Source of the DNA: Eubacterium sp.
GTDB taxonomy: Bacteria > Bacillota > Clostridia > Oscillospirales > Acutalibacteraceae
Assembly (NCBI GenBank): GCA_017450645.1
Contig: JAFSTE010000030.1
Coordinates: 1-46,012, forward strand
Direction: 5' to 3'
Length of the DNA: 46,012 nt
The translations under genes were made by a program, and so were the position numbers. Shown here piece by piece: positions 7,566 through 15,302 of this stretch. Below the pieces are notes generated by a model. It was given only the letters and a program-made list of their open reading frames with translations. It searched no databases and was not told where the DNA came from. Numbering within the stretch: the first letter of the stretch is position 1; each line of letters begins with the position of its first letter.

Positions 7566-8503
7566 TATTCGTCCTCAAAATTAATTCTTTCTTCTTCAAT
7601 CACAAGCGGTCTGTTCATAACCCTTGTGTTGATATTCATTATGTACTCTCCGAGGAAACCGAGGAAAAACAGCTGTACAGAGCCTAAGAAGGTAATGCTG
7701 ATAACAGTAGGCACCGTACCGCCTGGGAATCTGCTCCACCAAATCAGCTTCATAACAAGGTAAACAATACCGATAATCGCGCTTATCATCGCTACAATAA
7801 ATCCCGCAAAGGACGCAATCCTCAGCCCGATTTTTGTGTACGAGGTGAACGACAGCATAGCCGCGTCGTAAAGCGTAAAGAAGTTATTATGCGTTTTACC
7901 CGCCGCACGCTTAGGCTGAGTATAATCGATATCCTTTCGCTTATAGCCGAGCTCCGCTACAATTCCGCGGATAAAGGGAGTCGGGTCGTCAAGCTCGCGT
8001 AGCACCTGAATAAAGGATTTATCATAAAGCGCAAAACCCGTAAAATGCTCAATCTGCTCAACGGGCGACATCTTTTTAATCAGCTTGTAATAGCAGCTTC
8101 TGAAAAAGCGTACGAGTTTATTTTCTTTACTTGCGCTCTTAATACCACACACGATTTTATAGCCGTTCTCCCACTCATAAACAAATCGCGGTATCATCTC
8201 AACGGGGTCCTGAAAATCGGCGCAGATAGGAATTACGCAGTCGCCCGTCGCCTGCAAAAGCGCATAGTAGGGCGAATTAAACTGACCGAAATTCTTTGCG
8301 TTAAAAATCGCCTTGATCTTTTTGTTTTCGGCACAAATACCGCGAATAAGAGTCTGAGTATTATCCGTCGAGCAGTTATCAATAACAAGTATTTCATAAT
8401 CGTACTCGGGCAGAGAATTTTTCAGCTCGCTCTCAACAGCATTCGTAATTTTTACAATATTTTCTTCCTCGTTATAGCAAGGAATAACTATTGAAATCTT
8501 CAT
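7565..8503 (-). CDS. GtrB/DPM1-like polyprenyl-phosphate glycosyltransferase
   Basis: The 312-residue GT2 enzyme has VIPCYNEEEN at 5-14, the nucleotide-binding NCSTDNT near 43-49 and ADFQDP (95-100) in place of a simple DXD. Two C-terminal transmembrane helices (about 228-255 and 268-290) follow, as in bactoprenol glucosyltransferases. Enzymes of this type move a sugar from a nucleotide donor to undecaprenyl phosphate at the inner membrane face. It sits directly after the CDP-sugar genes and before a GT-C-like protein, so its donor may be the CDP-linked sugar made here rather than UDP-glucose. That donor assignment is inference. No gtrA-type flippase gene is adjacent. Confidence 0.85.
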   Translation of the reverse strand: MKISIVIPCYNEEENIVKITNAVESELKNSLPEYDYEILVIDNCSTDNTQTLIRGICAENKKIKAIFNAKNFGQFNSPYYALLQATGDCVIPICADFQDPVEMIPRFVYEWENGYKIVCGIKSASKENKLVRFFRSCYYKLIKKMSPVEQIEHFTGFALYDKSFIQVLRELDDPTPFIRGIVAELGYKRKDIDYTQPKRAAGKTHNNFFTLYDAAMLSFTSYTKIGLRIASFAGFIVAMISAIIGIVYLVMKLIWWSRFPGGTVPTVISITFLGSVQLFFLGFLGEYIMNINTRVMNRPLVIEEERINFEDE

Positions 8504-8504
8504 T

Positions 8505-9425
8505 CTACATCTCCGAAATATATTTTTTACGCCACGAAACCGTGCGTTTTATACCCTCTTCAAAGGTGATTTGCGCCTCAAAGGAGGTATCCTCTTTAAG
8601 CTTAGATATGTCGGCGCAAAGGTACATAACCTGATTTTCAAAATAATCGCGAGCACCGAAATTCATTTTAGCGCCGTTATTTCCCACAGCGTTATAAATC
8701 ATTTTAATGTAATCTTTAAGCGCTTTTTCTTGTCCGCTTGCGATAACATAGTCCTCGTTATTTTTACCTTTTTCGCAAACGAGGCAGAGAGCTCTGCCCA
8801 AATCCTCGTTATTTATGTAATCCCAGGTCTGTTCACAGGGCGTAAAATTGCAGCTTTTTCCGTTTATAAAGCCGTCTATAGCGTACATAGTAAGCGTATA
8901 ATCCCTGTCGCCGATGCCGTATGTGGATAGAATTCTGCACCAGTTAAAGCCGATACCGAGCTCACTACACAGCGCCATAGCCTCCTTATGCGCTTTAACC
9001 TTGGCTTTGGCATAATAAGTCACCGGGTTTTCTTTTAGCTTTTCGCTAATCTTAACGCCGTACGGCAAAACACCGTATTCCGCCTGAGAGCCTACAGCAA
9101 CAAACTTTTTGCAGCCCGTTTTTTGTGCAAGCCTTACCGCATCAAGAGTATAGCCGACATTAGCGTACTGCGCCTTTTTATCATTACGCTCGCTGCCGTA
9201 AGTGCCGTTCCACGCAAGGTGGAAAAAGTAATCCGCTTTACAGTTTAGGTTTAGATTACAGTAATTCTCAAGTGAACAGCTAACAAACTCTATATTCGTT
9301 TTATCAATACCGTAAAGCTCGGGCTCTTTTCTGCAAAGAACAGTAACATCAAATCCCTGATTAACAAGAGCGTATACAAGCCCCCAGCCAACAGCGCCGT
9401 TAGCGCCCGTAACAACAGCCCTCAT
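8505..9425 (-). CDS. NAD-dependent epimerase/dehydratase (extended SDR) for nucleotide sugar
   Basis: The 306-residue protein has the extended-SDR glycine motif TGANGAVGWG (6-15) and the active-site pair Y138 and K142 in YYAKAK. A Ser in VGSQAEYG (about 112-119) completes a typical catalytic set. Its ATG overlaps the stop of the TPP enzyme by one base. In Yersinia yersiniose synthesis, YerF reduces the acetyl side chain that YerE adds to a CDP-3,6-dideoxy-4-hexulose. The position of this gene directly after a YerE-like enzyme makes a YerF-like reductase the leading guess. A 4-keto reductase or an epimerase remains possible. Confidence 0.8.
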   Translation of the reverse strand: MRAVVTGANGAVGWGLVYALVNQGFDVTVLCRKEPELYGIDKTNIEFVSCSLENYCNLNLNCKADYFFHLAWNGTYGSERNDKKAQYANVGYTLDAVRLAQKTGCKKFVAVGSQAEYGVLPYGVKISEKLKENPVTYYAKAKVKAHKEAMALCSELGIGFNWCRILSTYGIGDRDYTLTMYAIDGFINGKSCNFTPCEQTWDYINNEDLGRALCLVCEKGKNNEDYVIASGQEKALKDYIKMIYNAVGNNGAKMNFGARDYFENQVMYLCADISKLKEDTSFEAQITFEEGIKRTVSWRKKYISEM

Positions 9426-11221
9426 TATTCTTTAATCCTCGGTATTATCATAATTTTATCCATCTCTTCATCGCTAAGAAACGGCGCCATATCCTCAAGC
9501 GGAGGTGAAACCAAGCTGCCGTCGGGCAGCTTTTTAGCCGAGGACTTAGGTTCGAAGTTCTGAGTAGTTGAAACAAAGACCTCTGCAATTACCGCGCCCT
9601 CTTTAGTAAGAGCGTTATTTATAAATTCATTAAGTTCTGCGTTAGAGTCGCAGCGAAGATAATCTATGCCGTACGCCGCAGAAAGCTTATCAAGCGGTGG
9701 AAATTCAAGGTCGTTACTGTCGGGACCGATACCTACGAATTTTGCGTCAAAAAGATTAGTCTGTGTCTGCCTTATAGAATGATATCCGGCGTTGTTAATA
9801 ACAAAAATTTTAACATCAAGCTTATTTGTTTTAATAGTCTGCAGCTCCTGCAAATTCATCTGAATTGAGCCGTCGCCGCTTACACAGATAATCCTTTTAT
9901 CGCCCGCGCGCGCCGCACCGATTGCCGCAGGTAAATCGTAACCCATAGAGGCAATCGCGCTGTTTATAATAAAGCGGGAATTATTTTTAATCTCGTATGC
10001 GTGGGAGCCTACCACGCAGGCAGAGCCGTTACCGACAACGGTGATATCGTCATTATTAAGCGTTGCCGAAAGCATTTTAATAAACGCATAAACATTAGCC
10101 CTGTCGTTGTCATCAAAATGCTTTTTCAACACAACGGGATAGTCCTTTTTCCATCCTTGGCAGGTGTTAACCCACTCGCTGAAATCATTTAGCGGAGCGC
10201 TGATACTGTCGCATAGCTTTTCAATAACGCTTTTAACATCTGCACAAACAGGTAAATCAATATGAAGCGTCGGCTTTTTAAGCTCCGCCTCGTCTATATC
10301 AACAGCGACTACAAAAGCCTCTCTCGCCCAGGTTTTGAAGTTGTATCCAACCTGGCGAATAGAAAGCCTTGAGCCGAGCGATAACACAAAATCACTATTT
10401 TGAACGGCGAAATTTCCCGCTCTGTCACCCATAATACCGCCCCTGCCGACATAAAGCGGATGCTCGTCAGCAATAAGGTCAATGCTGTTCCAGCAGGTTG
10501 TAACGGGCACTCCGAGTTTGTCAACAAGCTCCTTAAAGCTGTCATAAGCGCCCGAAGTGCGAATAGCCGAGCCCGCAATAATTACGGGTCTTTGGGCACT
10601 TTTAAAACGGTTAATAATTTTTTCTATATCCTTATCCTTAGCGAGATATAATTCTTTTTCACAGTCAAAAGAAACGAGATTTTCCGTATCAACATATGCG
10701 CCCTGAACATTAAGCGGTATGTCAAGCCACGACGGTCCGGGTCTGCCTTCTTTTGCAAGATACAGCGCCTTTTGAAGATGGTACTTTATCATTTCGGGCT
10801 CGGTGACCATTTCGCAGTATTTTGTCATACACTCAACAGCCTTACAGATATCAAACTCCTGGTCACCCATAGCTCTTATCGGCAGATTTGTACTTCTTGC
10901 CGTTGTATCGTACCTTACCTGACCGCTGATAACGAGCATAGGTATAGAATCAAGCCACGCGCCCACAACGCCTGTAATCGCGTTAGTTCCGCCCGGTCCG
11001 GTAGTAACACAGCACAGCGCCATTTTATTGTTAACGCGAAAGTAAGCCTCGGCGGCGATTGCCGAAGCCTGTTCGTGGTGATTATAGGTACACCTTAACC
11101 CCTTTTGATGTCCGAAGGAGTCGTTAAGGTGCATAGCGCCGCCGCCTACAACAGTAAAGCAGTCGGTTATACCGTATTCAGTTATTAACTGCGCTATGTA
11201 GTCGGAAACCTTAATTCTCAT
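9425..11221 (-). CDS. Thiamine-diphosphate enzyme, acetolactate-synthase-like (YerE-like candidate)
   Basis: The 598-residue ThDP enzyme has three domains. The catalytic Glu is E50 in YNHHEQAS, the phosphate-side segment is CCVTTGPGGTNA (about 79-90), and the ThDP/Mg motif runs from SGDGSIQMN to NNAG (about 450-480). It resembles acetolactate synthase large subunits, but no regulatory subunit or ilv gene is nearby. Instead it lies between rfbH and an SDR gene. The same combination occurs in yersiniose synthesis, where YerE transfers an acetyl unit from pyruvate to C4 of a CDP-4-keto sugar. I infer that role. A housekeeping acetolactate synthase is less likely from context. The start overlaps the rfbH stop as ATGA. 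Confidence 0.85.
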   Translation of the reverse strand: MRIKVSDYIAQLITEYGITDCFTVVGGGAMHLNDSFGHQKGLRCTYNHHEQASAIAAEAYFRVNNKMALCCVTTGPGGTNAITGVVGAWLDSIPMLVISGQVRYDTTARSTNLPIRAMGDQEFDICKAVECMTKYCEMVTEPEMIKYHLQKALYLAKEGRPGPSWLDIPLNVQGAYVDTENLVSFDCEKELYLAKDKDIEKIINRFKSAQRPVIIAGSAIRTSGAYDSFKELVDKLGVPVTTCWNSIDLIADEHPLYVGRGGIMGDRAGNFAVQNSDFVLSLGSRLSIRQVGYNFKTWAREAFVVAVDIDEAELKKPTLHIDLPVCADVKSVIEKLCDSISAPLNDFSEWVNTCQGWKKDYPVVLKKHFDDNDRANVYAFIKMLSATLNNDDITVVGNGSACVVGSHAYEIKNNSRFIINSAIASMGYDLPAAIGAARAGDKRIICVSGDGSIQMNLQELQTIKTNKLDVKIFVINNAGYHSIRQTQTNLFDAKFVGIGPDSNDLEFPPLDKLSAAYGIDYLRCDSNAELNEFINNALTKEGAVIAEVFVSTTQNFEPKSSAKKLPDGSLVSPPLEDMAPFLSDEEMDKIMIIPRIKE

Positions 11222-12552
11222 TTATTTAACGCCTCGATAATTATTTTTGACATATAGTCAAGCTTTGCGTCGGTCATACCTGGGTATACGCCTATCCAGA
11301 AGGAATTTGACATTACCCTGTCGGTGACCTCTAAGCCGCCTGCTACGCGGTATTTATCAGTACCTCTTATTGAATCAAAAACGGGCTGACGAATGATATT
11401 GCCCGAGAAAAGCATCCTTGTCTGAACGCCGTGGTTCTCGCAGTACTGAACGACCTCGTTTTTTGATACGCCGTCCTTGCAGGTTACTATAAACCCGAAC
11501 CACGACGGGTCGCTGTTTTCACAAGCCTTTGGTAAAATCAGCTTATCCTCAACAGCTTTTAAACTACTTAAAACTCTATTAAAATTATATCTTCTTTTCT
11601 TTGCAAAAGACGGGAATTTGTCAAGCTGAGCGCAGCCGACAGCCGCCTGCATTTCGGTAGCCTTAAGATTAAAGCCGAAGTGGCTGTATACATACTTATG
11701 GTCGTAGCCAAAGGGCAGCTCGCCATACTGACCGTCAAATCTGTGGCCGCAAAGATTATCAACGCCCGACGGACACGCGCAGTCGCGTCCCCAGTCGCGC
11801 ATAGAACGCGCGATTTTATGAAGCAGCGGATTGTTAGTATATACAGCGCCGCCCTCGCCCATCGTCATATGGTGCGGCGGATAAAAGCTCGATGTACCTA
11901 TATCGCCGAAAGTACCGGTAAGCCCTGTATTGCCGTCAAGGGTGTATTCGCTGCCAAGCGCGTCGCAATTATCCTCGATAAGCCAGAGTCCGTTTTTGTC
12001 GCAAAATTCACGAACAGCCTTAATATCAAACGGATTACCGAGCGTGTGAGCGAGCATAACAGCCTTGGTTTTACTGCTTAGCGCGTTGTCGAGCTTAGTT
12101 ACATCAATATTGTATTCGGGTACGGTAATATCAACAAAAACAGGTACTGCGCCGTACTGAATAATAGGCGCAACGGTAGTCGGGAAGCCCGCAGCTACCG
12201 TAATTACCTCATCCCCTCTTTCTATCCTTCTCTCCTTAAGAAGCGGAGACGTAAGGATTGCAAAAGCGAGCAGGTTAGCAGAAGAGCCGGAATTCACAAG
12301 CGACACATATTTTACGCCGAGATACTCGCCGAGCTTTTTTTCAAACTCATTACAGTATCTGCCGGAGGTGAGCCAAAAATCAAGCGCGCTGTCAACAAGG
12401 TTTACAACCTCTTTTTCGTCGTATACTCTTGAAGCGTAGGGAATTCTGTCGCCCTCTTTATAAGGCTTTTCGGTCATAAAGGTGCTATAGTATTCCTTTA
12501 TATCTTCAAATATTTTTTCTCTTGCCTGTTCTTTAGTAAGGTTTTCAAACAT
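11218..12552 (-). CDS. rfbH: RfbH/DdhC, CDP-4-dehydro-6-deoxyglucose 3-dehydrase (E1)
   Basis: This PMP-dependent [2Fe-2S] enzyme removes the C3 hydroxyl of CDP-4-keto-6-deoxyglucose. In the 444-residue protein the usual aminotransferase Lys is replaced by His (H227 in SFYPPHHMTMGEGG), the hallmark of E1. The iron-sulfur cysteines are C196, C258, C260 and C268, with the diagnostic C-X1-C-X7-C spacing at the end. The gap from C196 is 61 residues, against 57 in the Yersinia enzyme as I recall it, apparently because of a short insertion. The partner reductase (E3, DdhD/RfbI) is not in this window and must be supplied elsewhere. It lies one base after the rfbG stop. Confidence 0.93.
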   Translation of the reverse strand: MFENLTKEQAREKIFEDIKEYYSTFMTEKPYKEGDRIPYASRVYDEKEVVNLVDSALDFWLTSGRYCNEFEKKLGEYLGVKYVSLVNSGSSANLLAFAILTSPLLKERRIERGDEVITVAAGFPTTVAPIIQYGAVPVFVDITVPEYNIDVTKLDNALSSKTKAVMLAHTLGNPFDIKAVREFCDKNGLWLIEDNCDALGSEYTLDGNTGLTGTFGDIGTSSFYPPHHMTMGEGGAVYTNNPLLHKIARSMRDWGRDCACPSGVDNLCGHRFDGQYGELPFGYDHKYVYSHFGFNLKATEMQAAVGCAQLDKFPSFAKKRRYNFNRVLSSLKAVEDKLILPKACENSDPSWFGFIVTCKDGVSKNEVVQYCENHGVQTRMLFSGNIIRQPVFDSIRGTDKYRVAGGLEVTDRVMSNSFWIGVYPGMTDAKLDYMSKIIIEALNK

Positions 12553-12553
12553 A

Positions 12554-13609
12554 TCAATATCCGATTTCTTTTAAAAATTCATTAATCTGGTTTTTGCATA
12601 CGGAGTTAATGTCGCCACCCTCCGCATAAACCTTAGTCCACTCGACGACCTTTTTTAGCGCCGTATCTATATTCCATACAGGTTTCCAGCCGAAGGTGGT
12701 TTTAAGCTTAGTTGTATCAAGTTTCAGGAAGCCCGCTTCGTGAACGGCGTCCTTTTCGCTAATGTTTTTCCACTTTGCGCCGTTTTGCCAGTGCTTACAG
12801 AATATATCGCAAAGCTCGCCCGTTGATATGCAATCGTCCTCGTCGGGACCGACATTATAATAGCCCTGAAACGCCTTATTTTCGTACTGCTTCATAGCAA
12901 TCATAAGGTAAACATAAAGCGGTTCGAGCACATGCTGAAACGGTCTTGTGGAATAAGGATTTCTTACAATTATATCGTTACCGCTCATAACCGCGCGAAC
13001 GCAGTCGGGCACAATTCTGTCATCGGCAAAATCACCGCCGCCGATTACATTACCTGCCCTCGCGGTAGAAACTGCAATATCGCTGCTGTTAAAAAACGAC
13101 TTTTTATACGAGTGAGTCACAAGCTCGCTGCAGGACTTGCTGTTAGAATACGGGTCCCAGCCGTCAAGCGGCATATCCTCGGTAAACGCAACGTCCAAAT
13201 CCTCGTTTTCGTACACCTTATCGGTAGTTACATTAATAAAGGATTTAACGCTGTCGCTAAGTCTTACGCACTCGCAGACATTAACGGTACCCATAACATT
13301 TGTGTCAAAGGTGTATCGCGGAATTTTATAGCTCGTTTTAACAATGGGCTGCGCTGCAAGGTGCAGCACAATCTCGGGCTGAAACCCGTCGAACACGCCC
13401 TTTAGCTTATCGAAATCGCGTATGTCGCCGATAACGGAATTTATCGGCAAGTCAAGCAACTCAAACAGGCTCGGATTAGTCGGCGCCTCAAGAGCGTAGC
13501 CCGTAACCTGCGCGCCGAGCTCGCAAAGCATCTTGGTAAGCCATGAGCCTTTAAAGCCCGTATGACCCGTTACTAAAACGCGTTTCCCCTTATAAAAATC
13601 ACCAAGCAT
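12554..13609 (-). CDS. rfbG: CDP-glucose 4,6-dehydratase
   Basis: This NAD-dependent extended SDR converts CDP-glucose to CDP-4-dehydro-6-deoxyglucose, the second step of CDP-dideoxysugar synthesis. The 351-residue protein has GHTGFKG (15-21), HLAAQ (83-87), the TDK segment (129-131) and catalytic Y154 and K158 in PYSNSK. I chose the ATG at 13609 because GGGAGG lies about 8 nt upstream and the family begins just before the KGKRVLVTG strand. A longer reading from 13633 has no such support. The ATG overlaps the rfbF stop by one base (TAATG), giving translational coupling. Confidence 0.94.
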   Translation of the reverse strand: MLGDFYKGKRVLVTGHTGFKGSWLTKMLCELGAQVTGYALEAPTNPSLFELLDLPINSVIGDIRDFDKLKGVFDGFQPEIVLHLAAQPIVKTSYKIPRYTFDTNVMGTVNVCECVRLSDSVKSFINVTTDKVYENEDLDVAFTEDMPLDGWDPYSNSKSCSELVTHSYKKSFFNSSDIAVSTARAGNVIGGGDFADDRIVPDCVRAVMSGNDIIVRNPYSTRPFQHVLEPLYVYLMIAMKQYENKAFQGYYNVGPDEDDCISTGELCDIFCKHWQNGAKWKNISEKDAVHEAGFLKLDTTKLKTTFGWKPVWNIDTALKKVVEWTKVYAEGGDINSVCKNQINEFLKEIGY

Positions 13610-14394
13610 TATTTGTCCTCCCAGGTTTTCCACGGCGCGTTACCCGTTTCCCAGAGCTTTTCGAGGATATCCATTTCTCTCTTGGTATCCATACACTGCC
13701 AGAAGCCTTTATATACATAGCTCATAAGCTCGCCGTCCTCGGCAAGCTTCTCCATAGGCTCGCGCTCAAATATAGTCTGGTCGCCGTCTATGTAATCAAA
13801 AATGTCGGGATTAAGAACCATATAGCCGGCGTTGATAGGAGCGCCGTCCGAAATATTCTTTTCGCGGAAGGATTTAACGGCGTTGTCGCCGCCGATATTG
13901 AGCACACCCTTAGACTGCTCGAGCATTGTAGCGGTAAGGGTTGCAATTTTGCCGTGGCTTTCGTGGAACTTAACAAGCTCGCGAATATTAACATCGCACA
14001 CAGCGTCGCCGTAGGTCATCAAGAAGGTTTCGCCCTCGACAAACGGCTTAATTCGCTTAATACGCCCGCCCGTCATAGTGTTCATACCCGTATCCACTAC
14101 GGTTACGCGCCAGGGCTCGCAATGCTGATTGTGGATAATCATATCGTTTTTACCGTTCGTAAAGTCAAAGGTAATGTCGCTGTTGTGCAAAAAGTAATTT
14201 GCAAACCACTCCTTAATGATATGCTGCTTATAGCCCGCGCAGATAATAAAGTCATTAAAGCCGTAATGCGAATACTCTTTCATAATATGCCAGAGTATGG
14301 GCTTACCGCCGATTTCAATCATAGGTTTTGGCTTATATTCACTTTCCTCGCTGATGCGCGTACCGAAGCCGCCTGCTAAAATTACAACTTTCAT
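13609..14394 (-). CDS. rfbF: Glucose-1-phosphate cytidylyltransferase
   Basis: This is the first step of the pathway, CTP plus glucose 1-phosphate giving CDP-glucose. The 261-residue protein has the nucleotidyltransferase opening LAGGFGTRISEES (6-18), PKPMIEIGGKPILWHIM and the YGDAVCDVN metal-binding segment characteristic of RfbF rather than RfbA or GalU. The start is taken at the ATG 14394; a GTG one codon upstream is possible, and AGGGG precedes both. It is the first gene of the seven-gene operon running to 6054, with a good promoter at 14428-14456. Confidence 0.94.
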   Translation of the reverse strand: MKVVILAGGFGTRISEESEYKPKPMIEIGGKPILWHIMKEYSHYGFNDFIICAGYKQHIIKEWFANYFLHNSDITFDFTNGKNDMIIHNQHCEPWRVTVVDTGMNTMTGGRIKRIKPFVEGETFLMTYGDAVCDVNIRELVKFHESHGKIATLTATMLEQSKGVLNIGGDNAVKSFREKNISDGAPINAGYMVLNPDIFDYIDGDQTIFEREPMEKLAEDGELMSYVYKGFWQCMDTKREMDILEKLWETGNAPWKTWEDK

Positions 14395-14427
14395 CACAGA
14401 TTACCCCTATTTTAAGTTATATATTAT

Positions 14428-14456
14428 ATTAAAACACAAAACGCAAAATATGTCAA
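14428..14456 (-). promoter_or_regulatory. Sigma-A promoter of the CDP-sugar operon
   Basis: On the minus strand, a consensus TTGACA (14451-14456), a 17-bp spacer and TTTAAT (14428-14433, one mismatch) lie about 35 nt before rfbF. The wider intergenic interval 14395-14688 is very AT-rich. Besides this promoter and the opposite one at 14588-14615, I see nothing else definite in it. Confidence 0.7.
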
Positions 14457-14587
14457 TTACCTGTCGGATTTTATAAAAATTCAATTTACTGCATAAAATT
14501 AGTCTATTTTTGTTGTGCATAATTAACAATTTTACTTTGTTAGAAATCACTACATTTACACATTGTATAGATAATTTGCACAAAATA

Positions 14588-14635
14588 TTGACATATTTAA
14601 TTTTTGGAATATTATATATTTGTAGCTTTGCTACA
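14588..14635 (+). promoter_or_regulatory. Promoter and leader hairpin of the histone-like gene
   Basis: TTGACA (14588-14593), a 16-bp spacer and TATTAT (14610-14615) precede the gene at 14689. At the expected 5' end of the transcript, TGTAGC and GCTACA (14621-14626, 14630-14635, loop TTT) can form a short hairpin, which may stabilise the mRNA. The AAAGGA ribosome-binding site lies about 8-10 nt before the ATG. Confidence 0.6.
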
Positions 14636-14688
14636 CTAATGGCACATAATTTAACTAATATAATTTGATTTAGAAAGGATGTTACACT

Positions 14689-15252
14689 ATGGCTACAAAG
14701 AAGACAGACGCAGCTAAAGAGACTGCAAAGAAGGCAGTTAAGGACACTGCTAAGAAGGTAGAGACAGAGGCTAAGGCTACTGCAAAGAAGGCTGAAAAGG
14801 CAGTAAAGGAAACCGCTAAGAAGGCTGAGACAGAAGCTAAGAAGGCTGAGAAGGCTGTTAAGACCGCTAAGGACACAGCAAAGAAGGCTGAAAAGACTGC
14901 TAAGGATACAGCTAAGAAGGCTGAAAAGGCTGTTAAGGAGTCTGCTAAGAAGACCGAGAAGGCAGTTAAGGATACTGCTAAGAAGGCTGAGAAGGCTGCT
15001 AAGACTACAACTAAGAAGGCTGAGAAGGCTGCAAAGAGCACTGCTAAGAAGCTCGCTACTAAGGAAATCTATTTTGAGTTTGCTGACAAGCAGATTGAGA
15101 TTTCTGACATCAACGAAAAGGTTGAGGCTGCATGGGTTGCAGGCGGTCATAAGGCTTCTTCAATCAAGTCAATCAGACTTTATGTTAAGGCTGAGGACAG
15201 CGCTGTTTACTATGTAATCAACGAAAAGGAAAGCGGCAAAATCGAGCTTTAA
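14689..15252 (+). CDS. Histone-H1-like Lys/Ala repeat protein with C-terminal DUF6465 domain
   Basis: Residues 1-122 of this 187-residue protein are almost only Lys, Ala, Glu, Thr and Val. They form degenerate repeats such as TAKKAEKAVK, as in eukaryotic H1 tails and bacterial Hc2/AlgP-type proteins, so DNA or RNA binding is likely. Residues 123-187 form a compact, ordinary-looking domain (TKEIYFEFADKQIEI to the end) that I assign to DUF6465, found with Lys/Ala tails in Clostridia. The function is not known to me. The gene is monocistronic, with its own promoter and terminator and codon use restricted to a few triplets, suggesting high expression. Long open frames on the opposite strand are shadows of the repeat. 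Confidence 0.8.
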   Translation: MATKKTDAAKETAKKAVKDTAKKVETEAKATAKKAEKAVKETAKKAETEAKKAEKAVKTAKDTAKKAEKTAKDTAKKAEKAVKESAKKTEKAVKDTAKKAEKAAKTTTKKAEKAAKSTAKKLATKEIYFEFADKQIEISDINEKVEAAWVAGGHKASSIKSIRLYVKAEDSAVYYVINEKESGKIEL

Positions 15253-15263
15253 TTACATGCTAT

Positions 15264-15295
15264 AAAAGCTTCCGAGCAATTCGGAAGCTTTTTAT
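15264..15295. terminator. Bidirectional rho-independent terminator
   Basis: A 12-bp perfect stem (15264-15275 with 15281-15292, loop GCAAT) has a T run after it on the plus strand and an A run before it. It serves the histone-like gene and the yjjG-like gene converging from the right. Confidence 0.88.
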
Positions 15296-15302
15296 TTTAC
15301 CT

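Noticed and set aside
9425-11221. Housekeeping acetolactate synthase (ilvB/alsS)
   Set aside because: There is no ilvN, ilvC or alsD neighbour, and the gene is embedded in a CDP-sugar operon with overlaps on both sides. It is kept as a lesser alternative.
14457-14587. Possible small RNA or riboswitch in the AT-rich rfbF/histone-like gap
   Set aside because: No conserved motif, terminator or stable fold is apparent beyond the two promoters.
14407-15150. Long minus-strand reading frames rich in Leu/Ser across the histone-like gene
   Set aside because: They are the complement of the Lys/Ala repeats. The plus strand has the promoter, ribosome site and ordered C-terminal domain.
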